Positions 10,340 to 22,328 of a stretch of DNA of 64,000 bases are shown piece by piece. The DNA is from Eremomyces bilateralis CBS 781.70. Its lineage: Eukaryota; Ascomycota; Dothideomycetes; Eremomycetales; Eremomycetaceae. Position 1 is the first letter of the stretch; the number at the start of each line of letters is the position of its first letter. Location of the stretch: the NCBI RefSeq assembly GCF_010015585.1, contig NW_022985078.1, positions 124,001-188,000 on the forward strand, read 5' to 3'. Made by a program: the position numbers and the translations under genes. Below the pieces are notes generated by a model. The model was not told where the DNA came from. It saw only the letters and a list, made by a program, of their open reading frames with translations, and made no database searches.

Positions 10340-12236
10340 ATGCGGCAGACTCAGATATTCTCTGGGTCGTCGCACCCGCGCCTGGTTGAGGATATCTGCG
10401 ACTTGCTGGGCCAAAAACCCGGTGATGCCACGCTAGGAAAATTCAGCAATGGCGAGACGAGCGTCCGGATACGTATGATTGCCATTGTTCCGCCTAAGGC
10501 ATGAGTGGTATATGGACGGTTGGCTGATGGATGGACAGAGACTTCGATACGCAATCAGGATGTGTTCATCGTGCAGAGCGGAAGTCAGAAGTGCGTGGCT
10601 GAGCTCGTGATGCGCTGCCAACCATTGAAGCTGACGACAAGTATAGGATCAATGACAGCGTAATGGAATTGCTGATCATGATCTCCGCCTGCAAAGGCGG
10701 TTCCGCCCGCTCCATCACCGGTTTGTCGTTCCTCCCCTTCGTAGACCATCGATTGAACCCGGCCTAACCGTCCTTCAGCCGTTCTACCTTACTTCCCCTA
10801 CAGCCGGCAATCCAAGAAAAAATCCCATCGCGGCGCCATCACCGCCCGTATGCTCGCCAACCTCCTCCATATCGCCGGCGTCAACCACGTGATGACAATG
10901 GACCTACACGCCAGTCAGATGCAGGGGTTTTTCAAGTGTCCCGTGGACAACCTGGTGGCCGAGCCATTGATTGCGAGGTGGATAAAGCAGAATGTGGCTG
11001 AGTGGAATCAAGCGGTGGTGGTGAGCAAGAACCCAGGAGGGACGAAGCGAGTCACGAGCCTAGCAGATGCACTAAAATTGAGTTTCGGGATCGTCACGAC
11101 GGATCGGAGGAGGTTTAATACAAGTATGTGGACGGATCAGAGCATGACCGGAAGCTTCATGCTGGAGAGACTCGTCGATGGGGAAGATGGGCAAGATGAC
11201 GAGAAAGACGAGGAGCAGCCACGATCCAATCCGATGTCACCCCCTGTTCTCCCGCTATACGCACCCGATCGAAAACCTGAAGGGGCCATCAATGCACGAA
11301 GACCCCCAGCCCGTATGCCAGGCACTCCTAGCAGAATGCATGCGAACCGCGATTCCGATGTCCCCAGCTCCCCCCTCGCCAAATCCACCCTCCCATCCTC
11401 CTCCCACAGTTCTGCTTGTCCGTCACCGTTGATGCGTAGCCAAACCGCGCCAGCGACCGGGACCAACTCCCCACCATCTGACCACGAAGAAGAATTCATC
11501 GACGAGGTAACCATCCCCCACCACCTCTTCGCATGATACGTTCACTCCGAATGATTAGAGTATCGTCACTAATATACCCAACCTTCAGCGGGCCCGCGAC
11601 GTCATCCACGGCCGCTTCATCCACGGCCACATCGTCGACGACGACGACCCCTCTCCGGCCTTCTCCGCCACCTCCCACAGCAACACCCCCTCCCGCCACC
11701 GCGCGCTCTCCGACCTCCGCGACGACGACCCCATCCCCGACCACATGATCTCCTCCACCCTCTCCGTCGCCAGCAGTATTTACCCGCGCGAGCGCGACCC
11801 GCACGGCCTCGGCGGCAGTGGCGACGCGGAGGCGTCCTCGGAAGAAGAAGAAGACGAGCTGCGCAACCCGGAGCTCGAGACGACGATCACGCTCGTGGGG
11901 AACGTGCGCGATCGCCCGGTGTTCATCGTCGACGATATCATGGACAAGGCAGCGAGCTGGGTGGCGGCGGCGGAAACGTGCGTGAAGCGCGGCGGGGCGA
12001 CGCGGGTGTACTGCATTGCAACGCACGGGATCTTCGGGGACGAGAGCCTCGAGGAGATCGAGGCGTGCGAGTGCATCGATAAGGTGGTGGTGACGAACAC
12101 GTTCCCGATCACAGAAGAGCGGGCGCGGCGATGTAAGAAACTGGTGCAGTTGGATGTGAGTCGGTTGTTGGCGGAGGCGATCCGTCGGAACAAGCATGGG
12201 GAGAGTATGAGTCGGCTATATATGCATTACGATTGA
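10340..12236 (+). CDS. PRS1: Ribose-phosphate pyrophosphokinase, PRS1 type
   Basis: Five exons fit in phase: 10340-10472, 10539-10590, 10647-10720, 10779-11506 and 11589-12236, about 544 residues. The enzyme transfers pyrophosphate from ATP to ribose 5-phosphate to make PRPP for nucleotide, His and Trp synthesis. The N terminus (MRQTQIFSGSSHPRLVEDIC, KFSNGETSVRI, QDVFIVQSGSQ) and the block LPYFPYSRQSKKKSHRGAIT with VMTMDLHASQMQGFFKCPVD are typical. A flexible-loop equivalent follows (SKNPGGTKRVTSL). About 210 residues of Ser/Pro- and Asp/Glu-rich sequence are inserted between roughly residues 207 and 420. The PRPP-binding loop reads VFIVDDIMDKAASW instead of the usual DDMxDTxGT. Both the insertion and the altered loop are, to my knowledge, features of the fungal Prs1 subunit, which works in hetero-complexes with other Prs proteins. 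It may therefore be a partner or regulatory subunit rather than an active enzyme alone. Confidence 0.9.
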
Positions 12237-15200
12237 TGAACGGGAAATACAAGAGGCGGGAGAGCAGGCGACGAAGATCGCGATGTGGTCAATGATGCGG
12301 AGATGCATTTCTCCATGACAGCATAGCGAGGTGTCTCCGGCGCTGGCAAACCTTGACTTCAACCTTCCATGCGGTTTAGACGCTGACTGGCCCTCCGATT
12401 TCTCTAGATGCATTTGCTGTTAGATGCAAATCACGGAACTGACGATTGATATGCCTCCCTGCCTTCCACCTTGCCTTTCGTGCTCCCGTACTGATTCAGG
12501 TGGTTTCAGGCATCTGCCGCAGAACCATGACACACCAACGATGCAGATTTTTAGATCTGCAGGGACCTTTCATCAATGAGAGTCGTCCTTAACGGAGCGT
12601 TGGGAGATTGAAGAGGCGAAAGTTTCTTTCACTTGAGATTGTTCATTTCTGCGCTGTCATTCCATTCATGGACTGCGCAGGCTTAGACGACTCATACATC
12701 CATTTATGTTTAATTAACTTCTGGTCCGGTTGTGCGCATGTCAGGGATTCAGTGCTTGATACCAGTGGGGAGTTGAAGTCCTATCATGCTATCTATGCAA
12801 TAATGCGATGTACCATCCCTCGGGATGCCTTTCTGTACCCACCGCCACCTATTCCTAAATACAAATCTTAAGTTTGATTCGAACGGCTGCGATTGTGCCC
12901 TGATGAAGTTCACTGTCAACCAGTCTGTTGAAACAGATATCTGGCCGAAGTTGTCTACGATGCACTGAGCGTGGCCTCTCAGCGTAGGTATATAGTAGAA
13001 TGAGAGGTCAGGAAGATGGTATGCGGTGTATTTTGGCAATCTTTTGGTCTTTGGCTGATGCGATGACTGGCATTGGTATATATCACGCTGGACCTGGCTT
13101 CATTGCGACCTGTACTTCCCACATCAGGGGACTGCATGCTGGAGAGATTCTGATATTAAATTCGGCTGACTCATTGTTATAAACTTATAATAGTACATGT
13201 TTACTATACTGAGAAATAGAATGCCCCTCCTGATATCTGTATATCCATAATTGTGTAGTACCGTCTTCCAAGTAAGAGATACAACGAAGGGAAACGGTCC
13301 TTGCGGAGAAATTCGAATCTGAGCGAATGAGTATGAAACGAAAAGTTATGGATGCGCCAGTTCCTTAGTCCTCGCGGACAGTCCGTATAGAGTATATGAC
13401 GCCCAGCAAACATATAAACAAGAGGCCCGTCGGAGGGACACGATATATCAACGGTACATGTGTGATGAGAGTTGAGCGTGGCCTCCAAATACTATCAGAT
13501 ATTGATTGACCTCCTAGCCATAAGACTCATGCGCCAAGATCCTTCGACGTCCTTCCACCCAGTCAAAGTGGTAAAAGTCGAAACAGGAGCAGAGGAAACG
13601 CGATTCTTCATAGAGGTATAGAAAGGGAGTCGTATATCGCTTCTCAGAACGCGATTCAACAAACAGGAAATTGAACGGGGGGGAGACGTTTGGCATAATA
13701 TACGAGAAAGGGGAATCAAGATCGTGGGAATTATGGAATTCGTCTGGTTGCTTTTGCAGCACGGTCAGTGAGACCAAGTCCAATTTACCGTTAACTCCGT
13801 TCCGTCCTGCCCAGCAGAAGAGAAAACAATTGAGAAAGCGCTGTGGAAACGAGAGCGCCTGAATCATAGAGAGTCCATTGAGTCGTGCGAAATCAAGGAT
13901 GTGATGTAAGATGTTGATCGAATGGGGTCGGGATGGCGGGAAGCCGAAGGTGGGAACGTTGCCATGGAACAGGGAGAAGGGCCGGCCGGGATTGAACGCC
14001 CTGGTCGCACGCGTAGCCCAAGCGAGACATGGCTGCATTGTCGATCCTCGCATGGGGAATCCGCCGAAGACTCGAAACCAATTTGGGAGCCCGCTGCAGG
14101 CAGTCCTTCATCGTGGATTCATGGGATTTTTCTTTTCTTTTCTTTTTCGCTTCAAATCGTCCCGAACACCGTGCGGGGGCGTATCGTTTTGGTGGTTCTA
14201 ATGCGCTGCAAATCGCCGTTAGCGTGAACTGCGGAAACGTCGATGATTTCGAGGCTCGCATGAATGGGATTGGCGTGGTGCATGGAAAACCGACTTCAGC
14301 GTCGATCTGGATCTTGCATCGATGGTGCCATGGTGCAAGCGGCGGGTAACGCAGAAGAAAGGGCCTGCAGCGGGACGTTGCAGCAGCACAACCAGGAAGA
14401 GGACGAACAAGGAATTGGTGGTACGTACCGACTGTCGATCTCGAACGATTTTGGCTGGGGGATCGAAGAGCAACAGCTCATGCCTTTACAGAACATGGTC
14501 GGCAAGCTTTGAATTTGCATTTGGTGCATTCCCAAATGTACCAATGTGGTCCAGAGTGACACAAGTTGCAATTCCAGAGGACGATGGTCGTGTCGGATTT
14601 GATCATAACGAATTCATGCGAGCAACTTGCAGAATGGGCAACCGCCATGATGCCGTGGGATGGATTGGTTTGAGGTATGAGAATTAAGGGGCAGGAAATC
14701 GTCCTCTGCAGAATGATTTGGATGTTTGCTTTCCTGGATAGAAAACTCCGGAAAGCAGGCCTCGCAACTCGTCATGAAATTCCAATTGTTTGATAGAGAG
14801 CCGCGTTGACGCAAATGACGAGGGGTTGGCGAAATACCTGGAATGGCAACCAACTTCAGTTCAACGAACGTATAACAAAGTGATATATATTAAAATAGAG
14901 ACTGACCTTCACAACTGCGTGCACCAACACTTCGGTCGTCTTCTCTCCGCTCCTAGCACAAGTGCTGGACAATTGGTTGAACTAATCAAAAGAAAATTCA
15001 CCGGATCCCGCCTCAAGAAACGTGCGTGGCTCGATGTCGATCGAGGCGGTCGAGGAGCCGTTCCACTGGGGGAGGAAAGCTGGAAAGGCCCAAAAAACAA
15101 TGCGAGAACTGAAGCCACAGAAAAGGACTGCGAGTCAGCACCACAGCTGCAAGGTCTCAGTCGCAAGGACGGGATTTAATAGCCAACGAATAGGATCGCG

Positions 15201-18200
15201 ACCGTTTCTCTCTATCACCAATTGTCCCTTGACAAGGCTAGTGGAGACCGGGAGTAGTGAGGAGCAGAGGGCTGAACGATTCAAGCACGACACTTGAATG
15301 GGTGAGGGCGGTTCGTGCCAACAGCAAAAGAAATGACAGCTGCACAACTGCACAGCGGATTTATTTGGGGAATTGGATCAAATGTCGTTGGCGTGTGCCG
15401 CGCTGCTTTAAATCTTCTTTTCTAATAGAACGGAACCCAAATGGACCGGTCTGAACTGTAATGGAAGTTTGACTTGGATGCGAGGAGGCCTGGAGGCTGA
15501 TTGGTCCACAGCAAATTCCCTGAGAATGGACTGGGTAGAGGTCGATGAGGAGAAGATGGCGGACGACGAGGTCAGTCAAAACTCGGTTTGATCGAGATTG
15601 GAGAAAGAGGACATTGGTATGGAGCTTTATATATCAGACCTTCCCTATACCTCAGCCCTCCGTACGTCGGTGGCCCAGGTCGATCGAAGGACAACCGTAG
15701 GTATGAAACTGTATTCGTCCAAGGCCTCCATTTGGATCATCAAAGACCGGATCCCCGAAACGCCACGATGGCATCGGGTTGACACAAACCGAGCCTCCCC
15801 CATCCTCCGGTCTTCCAGAAGGGGTTCTTCCATCTCTCCCCGGCCCGTCTTTCTATGCAGAGTGCCAGTCTAACAAAGAACATCCGTCTGTGCCGTTGAG
15901 GGTACAGATAGAGGGGTGAGAAAGCAGAAAGAGGTTAATCATCACCCTGTCGGGGTGGTGCGTGCGCGGATGTAGGCGACAGGACTCAGGACTGTCAGGT
16001 TTCTAGAAAGAAAGTGCTAACTGCTAAGTCAAACGGGAATGTGTGGATGACAGGGCGTTGACAGATCCGGAAAACCGTCCCACTTCACAGCCCAGACCAG
16101 GGCCGAAGCTTGGGTGGTCATACATTTAATACTGAGTACGGTACCTTAACGGCATGAACCCTGCTCCAATCTCCTTGTAAAGGGGGCCATCCTGGAAGGA
16201 GGTCAGTCTGGGGTCAGGACAGGAGTCCACGGCCAAAGCAGATCAGAATAAACAGGAACTGTCGTTTACGGAAGAAGACGGCTATCGAGAATGATTCAAG
16301 TGAAGTTGAGGCAGTCGGTCGAACAACCAGGGGTTGGCTGATGGCTCAGAGACAAAATGTCCCATCAGCCGCTGCATTGGGTTGCAGACTTGCAGGCTTG
16401 CAGCTCCAGCTTCCAAGTCGTTGATCCTTGTCGAAATCGTGCATTCGTTAAGATCTATGGTTACGTTCCTTGTCTTCGACGAGCCGTCAAGCGCCGTCCC
16501 CATGTTGTCAGTCATCAGTCTTGCTGTCAACTCTAGTCAATCCCTAACAAAGGCAAAATGTTCGATTTCCACCGGTAGGCGTCCTTTTCATCCGATACCT
16601 CCTCGCTGATGATGTTGGTGTGACAACAGCTTCGCTTCAGTCCAAGATGGAGGACGATCAAAAAGGAGAGAATCGTGTAGTGGACGAGTTTAGTGGGCCG
16701 TCAAGGATTGACCCTCAAGAGTCAAGACTTCTTTGACAATACCTGCATGACAGCATCCCATTCCCATTCTGCTTCCTTTTGCTGCTCTCGTGCAGTGGGA
16801 ATCCTGCTCGTGTTCTCCCCGCTGTAGGCCAATCGGGAGCTTCGGGGAAATGATATAAGAATACCAAGTACCTTGTGTTGGGTATCTCGAGTTCACACCG
16901 CCCGTTCGATACGACGGATCAGGCGCCGAATCAAGAAATGCCCTGAGTGTAAAGGAGTGAGGATGGGCTGATCCGATGGGACGGTGGCGTTCAACGGCTC
17001 CAACCAGAATGGCCGAATCGCTAGCCAACTCGCCATTCGGGAACACCACTAACCCGGTAGTGTGGAACATGGAAAAGGGCTTGAAGAAGCATAACTGCTA
17101 ATACGAGATATAAATTTACAGGCGCATAATTTGGCGATGAATCGCCGTCTGGTGGATGTGTAAGTTGATATCCTCAGGTGGCTTAGGCCCCAATCTCACA
17201 TCATCACCAGACCTCATCACATCAATTGACTTCAACGACGACCAAGGCTCAAACAGTCAAGCTAAAAGTACTCCATGTCACAGGAAAATTTGCCCGTCTC
17301 ATCGACACTGTACGTGATCGCGTTGAATTCTGTTCCATCAACTTCGGGTTTCGGCAAGCATCCGCTAAATAAACTGTGTTAACTTTTAACTCTACCCCTT
17401 CTCAACACTGTTTCACCCTCAGTCCCTCACTTTCTGATCCTCGATTGTAATAGCGAGGAATCTCACACTCTCTGAATCTCCGATATCTTACCGTATGGTA
17501 TTTTGTCCCGCTCTCCAATCACATTTAAATCCTGGATGGCGGAGACTTGAATGGCTCTAGGCATCGAGAAGAGCTCGGATCTCGCTACCCCGGCCCGTGT
17601 GGCTGGTGGTTGTGCTCTACATGCAGCGACATGCAGAAGCCGCTGAAAATGTGGGCTTGCCGGCTCATTATCAAGCAGCACAGATTCATTATGCACTCGG
17701 GGCTTTGCCGCTTTGGAGTCGTCAGCAGGGCGCGGTTCCTACCCGTGAGACATCGGTGGATTGGGTGGCTACTGCGCTTGCAAAGGACCCAATGTTTGCA
17801 ATCAGGGAAAGATCGGAGCCTCACGGTCAATCGGATATTGCAGAGAAATCAAGACCTCTTGAGAGCAAGTATTGTACTCCTTCAACCGCAAAGTACGACG
17901 TATATCATGATCGTTACTAAACAATTTAGCATGCGCGGTTCCGATTAAGTACTCACTCTATCTCTATATGGTTCAAGATGGACGTTGTACGACGAATGCA
18001 TTCGCTACACAATCCTAGAGTCACCTAACCGATCCAACGTGTCCTGTCTTCGAACACACCACTGCTCAAACCCTGTGCAGATCGTTTCTCATCAGTCACT
18101 GGGCCAAAATCCGTTTTGTCACTATCAGGGATGATTCAAGCTAGGTGAATCGTTTCTTGCCATTTTGCCAAATGCTCGACCCACGATCGTCGACCACTAT

Positions 18201-19964
18201 CAGCAAGCCAAATGACGGTTGTAAGCGAAAAGCAGGCAAGACATTGACCATTGGAGACTGGAGCAGATATGCTTGGTAGCAGCAAAGCTATCATTTCGTA
18301 TGGGATGAGATCAGCTGCCCATGGCCCTTTTTCGTTCCGATATCGTCGGGAATCTGGGGAGGGCGTTTCCACATGAAGTGTCCAACATATGCCATCCCTG
18401 CCACTTCTTCTTAAAGGAGCTAATATTTGGTCAAGAAGCGGAGATGCTTCCTTTGTCAGTCGTACCGTGAAGAAATTGACTCACCTCGATCACTAGAATC
18501 CGGCGAACATCCTCAATATGTGGACAGTTATCACGCCCCCTTCTACGACCCTGGAATGCGGAAGTTACCGTTAGTATTTGGTCCGCAAGAGCATAGTATA
18601 TCTGATCTAATATCACCCGCTGGGATCAACCTCACCATATTCAGACAGGAGAGATGCGAGGTAGGATCGAGGCGTGTTTAACCACCGCCATTGAAGTCGT
18701 ACAACGATTCACTTTTTTTTTTTCAGGCGCAGCTCGAAAACTAAGACATGATATCGGCCACTCAAGCCCCTCTCCGGATACAAGGTCTTGAGTTTCGGAT
18801 TGATCTACAGTGCGTCGGTACATTCCTCCATTGGAGCATCGGAGAGGCATCTGATGTCCCTTCGTGCTGTTTTATGCAATCTGAGACTGTTACGGCGTTC
18901 TGAAACGTACTGCTCGGCCCCCACACACTTTGAACTTACACTGAAGAGTATGTAGATCAACTACGGTTAACAAGATCTTCAATTAAGAGCAGCGATTGGC
19001 ATAGTCTAAGGCGCCCCAGAGGGAAGCAGCGTATGCATCTGGACGAAGATTGCTCGCTGAATACCAACAGTGTGACAATGTGTCGTTTTTCTTGTCATGT
19101 GTTATTTCGAGGGTGTTTGAAGTCGTTTATTCCCTGTCCAGTCTTGTTATATTCGGTTCTCCAGGGGAAACTCAAATCATTCGCAAACTATGAGCCTTCC
19201 GTCACAGTGAGCTCCATTTGCCCCACCTCGATTTTCTTCTCGTCAAACATATCACCAAGGAGAATTTCATCTCAACTGTTCAACACGCTGCTTCGAATCC
19301 AGGTCAACCCTTGTCCGAACCCCGCCACAGTTACACAGCATGGTCGATTCAGGCGGTCCACAAATGCCAGATCCATGCGGCGACGACTTGTCACATCGTT
19401 GTACGGTGAGACGTCGGCAACCGGCAGCGAGACGCTGTGTGCGCCGAATCTGCAGTAATTTCCCGGTTCGCGGTTGAGTGGCGTGGGACGGAACGGTACG
19501 GCGCAGGATGGACATGCAGAAGGACGACCTGGTGCAATCGACTAGGGCACGGCGCTGGTAAGGTGATATGTCATTAATCATTATGCTATCATTGGACTTC
19601 GGTGCGATCCGAAGAATCTGAACTGAGGTAGGACCGGCATCTATGTCGGATGCGATTGGGGTCGGCAGATATTTGGAGCCTCGATCCCTCTATCTATCCG
19701 TGCTGGACGACGCAACCCAACGAATCGACAGACTCTCGGCATTCTCATCTTTTCTGCCCATATACAGGCACTCAAGTTCTGCCACTGTCATTTCTCCGTC
19801 CCGCGGGATTCCCTAAGATCTGCTCTGATCTTGTCATTTCTTAGACTGGCATCCTCAGAGAACGTCCGACATCAAGCCAGCACAGCCGTCCACCAAAGTT
19901 CCCGGCTAGCCTAGCTCTCTCATCTCATGGTCCATTCCGACCCAATATCCACGGCCTCCACTTT
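12237..19964. other. Gene-poor stretch of about 7.7 kb, no supported gene
   Basis: I read both strands here. ORFs are short (the largest is about 179 residues at 13514-14053, minus), overlap in many frames, lack recognisable domains and show no splice-linked families. Simple tracts include CTTTT-rich pyrimidines at about 14123-14150 and a run of T residues at 18712-18723. Candidates with some internal logic are the minus-strand ORFs at 16690-17070 and 18136-18372, but nothing ties them to a family. The stretch could hold non-coding transcripts or old, unrecognisable transposon debris. Confidence 0.5.
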
Positions 19965-20288
19965 TCATTGAGCCCCAGGAGCCGTACGGCTGTACGACCT
20001 CCGATGCCTAGAGATCCCGTCGCCCTCTACGCGGAGTGTCCCCACCTCAGACATATCGCAGGTGGCGGGTGTATCGCAGGTTGTGCCGGCACTATGGTAG
20101 CTCGATTTGCATTTGGAGCACTGTTTGGTGAACGTTTTGGAGAAAAATGACGTGATGATGGGTCCCAGGACGGAGACGATGTAGACGGTGGGGAGAGGGA
20201 GGGGGAGGGAAGTTCGTCGATGTAAGGGACGGTTTGGGTTTATAGGCGCATAGGGAGCCGATGTCTGAGATGAGGGATTGGAGTACAT
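19965..20288 (-). CDS. Doubtful small Cys-containing ORF
   Basis: The minus strand is open from 20399 to a stop at 19965. The first ATG is at 20288, giving 107 residues. The product has a basic Pro/Ser N terminus, one hydrophobic segment (VYIVSVLGPIITSF) and a Cys cluster (QCSKCKSSYHSAGTTCDT, followed by TCD). The open frame upstream of the ATG is low-complexity sequence created by a 15-base tandem repeat. I do not recognise a family. A single possible membrane segment followed by Cys residues would fit a small secreted or membrane protein, but chance is a serious alternative. Confidence 0.2.
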   Translation of the reverse strand: MYSNPSSQTSAPYAPINPNRPLHRRTSLPLPLPTVYIVSVLGPIITSFFSKTFTKQCSKCKSSYHSAGTTCDTPATCDMSEVGTLRVEGDGISRHRRSYSRTAPGAQ

Positions 20289-20328
20289 TTCTGGAAATTT
20301 TGATGGAAGCTTATGTGAGGTAATATTG

Positions 20329-20388
20329 ATAGGAGGATTGAGATTTAGATGACTGAGATTTGGATGGTTGAGATCTGGATGATTGGGA
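20329..20388. repeat. 15-bp tandem repeat, four degenerate copies
   Basis: The units are ataggaggattgaga, tttagatgactgaga, tttggatggttgaga and tctggatgattggga. Because the unit is divisible by three it stays open and reads as repeated Asn/His/Leu/Pro on the minus strand. Confidence 0.8.
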
Positions 20389-20574
20389 TTCGATATCAAG
20401 GAGTCTGATGCGCTTTGTTCGGGTTTGATAATGTTTATCGATCATCATACAAATGCCTTCACTCTTATACTTACCTCGAAGGTCAATCACCACTCCCTAT
20501 TTCTAGTTTGACGTCCGAGTTCGTCCATCAAAGGTTCGGCATCATGTTTGTTAGCCTATCCTCCCCCGACGCCA

Positions 20575-20701
20575 AGATTCCTCTCGCGGTTCTTTCCCGA
20601 TGGAGCTCAAAATGCAAAATACATATATGCCGGCACATCAATGTAGATGGCAGTACATCGTCTCAAAGATTCCTCTCGCGATGCTTTCCCAAAGGAGGTC
20701 A
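20575..20701. repeat. Pair of 36-bp direct repeats 91 bp apart
   Basis: Copies lie at 20575-20610 and 20666-20701. Both begin AAGATTCCTCTCGCG and share CTTTCCC plus a purine-rich end, with a handful of mismatches. No coding or structural role is evident. Confidence 0.65.
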
Positions 20702-21623
20702 GACTTGCCAACGCGCCTCGAAGCCGGCGTATCAGAGCTCCCGCTAGAGGGAGAAATATGCACAAAAATAGCTTTTGGTAGGGGATGGACCCTGGAAGCG
20801 GTAGAGTAGCTTAGGCTATTCCACATCCTGCCGGGCGTAGTCCGGACGGCCCCCAAATTCGATGCATGGATTTTTGAGAAGCGCGCTTCGAAAATCGAGA
20901 TGCATTGAGACGCAGGATATATGTGAGGTGATTCCGTTTCGTTTTACCATCTAAGCGAGATGCTCAATGACGATCCAAATTCTAATTTCTATTGTTAGCA
21001 AATCGCAACACTTGGACTCACGCTTGGAGCTGCTTGATGTTGTGTTGCAAATGCTGTTTTAGCCCTTCACTTTCAGCCTTGTTGATCATGACGCTACGGA
21101 CTGTATGGGGCGCAGCCAACACCGTAATTCTGGCCCCTTCTGACCTCCACACTACAACACTGCGTTCTGCGAGGCAGAATGCTGGGCGAACACTGTTAGG
21201 AAGAAATGAGGCTCCTTTTCATGAGGCTCAGCATGTTGATTGGGCCGCGGAGGCGCAATTCACAAGCGCGAGGTGGCGTAGATGTCTCGATCAAGCAGTA
21301 TGTCGCGCTCGTTTCGTGAGGATGACTGATTACCATTGACCGTATAAGAAACGACCAGGTCATTGGTAAGCTGGCAACACGGGGAATATGATAGATAAGG
21401 AGTTTCTGCCCATCTGAACATACAGAAGAAGGGATATTACCTTAAGTTTATACTCCTCGATGCGACAATTGCTTTGCATCCCTCAGTCTCTACCATTGTC
21501 GACAATATTCATCCGCGGTCTCTAGAGTATACGACAATTACAACTTCCCGTCTACGAGATCCAACAAGCATCACGAACATCACCTATCGAGTCCCTCCTT
21601 TCCCTCGACGATCGACAACCACA
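20702..21623. other. Intergenic, no supported gene
   Basis: Short overlapping ORFs only. The region just before 21624 is probably the leader of the tubby/LURP-one-like gene, since CAACA-rich, ATG-free sequence leads to its start. Confidence 0.45.
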
Positions 21624-22328
21624 ATGCAACAGCTCCCCCCCTTCCAAACCATCTACATCTCCACCTCCCCCTTCGACATCCACGTCTCCCGCCCGCGCCC
21701 CCTCCTCCTCACCTTCCCCCAACCCCAATATCCCTACGCCCCGCCGCGCCCACCCCCCCCCGTCTTCTCCACCTCCTACCCCTCCTACGGCCGTCCCTTC
21801 TCCAGCAAACCCACCGTCGCCATCCACCGCGGCGACCCTTCCGGCCCCGTCATCGGCACCGGGCACGCACCTACCCTGGGATCTACATGGAGCATCGCCT
21901 TCTTCGGCCTCGGCGGCGAGGGGAAGATGAGCTCGGAGATGTTCGCGCAGAGCTACACGGCGTTTCTACCGGCGGCGCCGCCGTCGGTGGGAGGAGGCCT
22001 GGGGTGTTTGACGTGGAAGCGCACGAAGCAGCAGGGGAAGGGGATGAAGTGCGTGGACGAGGGGGGGAACGTGGTGGCGTGGTTTACGAAAGCGCGGGGG
22101 ACCTTGTGGCGGCCGAAGGAGGAGATGGGGACGCTGGAGGTGCGGAATGGGTTGAGTGCGGCGGTGTTTGAGGCGATGGTGATCTCGTGGATCGTGGTTG
22201 GGGAGAAGATGCGGAGGGAGAAGAAGGGGCGGGAGGCGGGGTTCGANNNNNNNNNNNNNNNNNNNNNNNNNNNNNNNNNNNNNNNNGGAGGTGGAGGTGG
22301 AGGTGGAGGTGGAGGTGGAGGGGAGTGA
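21624..22328 (+). CDS. Tubby C-terminal/LURP-one-like fungal protein, interrupted by an assembly gap
   Basis: The frame opens upstream, but the first good ATG is at 21624 (MQQLPPFQTIYISTSPFDIH). After a Pro-rich segment comes GRPFSSKPTVAIHRGDPSGP, then STWSIAFFGLG, LTWKRTKQQGKGMKCVDEGG, VVAWFTKARGTL and GTLEVRNGLSAAVFEAMVIS. This order of short beta-strand-like blocks ending in a hydrophobic helix and a basic tail (EKMRREKKGRE) matches small fungal proteins that I associate with the tubby-C-terminal/LURP-one fold. Their function is not established. Forty N residues (22247-22286) fall near the C terminus, followed by a glycine run encoded by a GGAGGT repeat and a TGA at 22326-22328. The true C-terminal sequence and length are therefore unknown, and the frame across the gap is an assumption. 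Confidence 0.55.
   Translation: MQQLPPFQTIYISTSPFDIHVSRPRPLLLTFPQPQYPYAPPRPPPPVFSTSYPSYGRPFSSKPTVAIHRGDPSGPVIGTGHAPTLGSTWSIAFFGLGGEGKMSSEMFAQSYTAFLPAAPPSVGGGLGCLTWKRTKQQGKGMKCVDEGGNVVAWFTKARGTLWRPKEEMGTLEVRNGLSAAVFEAMVISWIVVGEKMRREKKGREAGFXXXXXXXXXXXXXXGGGGGGGGGGGGE
22247..22286. other. Assembly gap (40 N)
   Basis: Forty undetermined bases sit directly before a GGAGGT microsatellite, so the gap was probably caused by the repeat. Real length is unknown. Confidence 0.95.
22287..22321. repeat. GGAGGT microsatellite
   Basis: About six copies of the six-base unit ggaggt follow the gap. Read in the upstream gene's frame they encode glycine only. Confidence 0.9.

Noticed and set aside
13514-14053. 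Minus-strand ORF of 179 residues in the gene-poor block
   Set aside because: No domain, start context or splice partner could be recognised, and competing ORFs overlap it on both strands.
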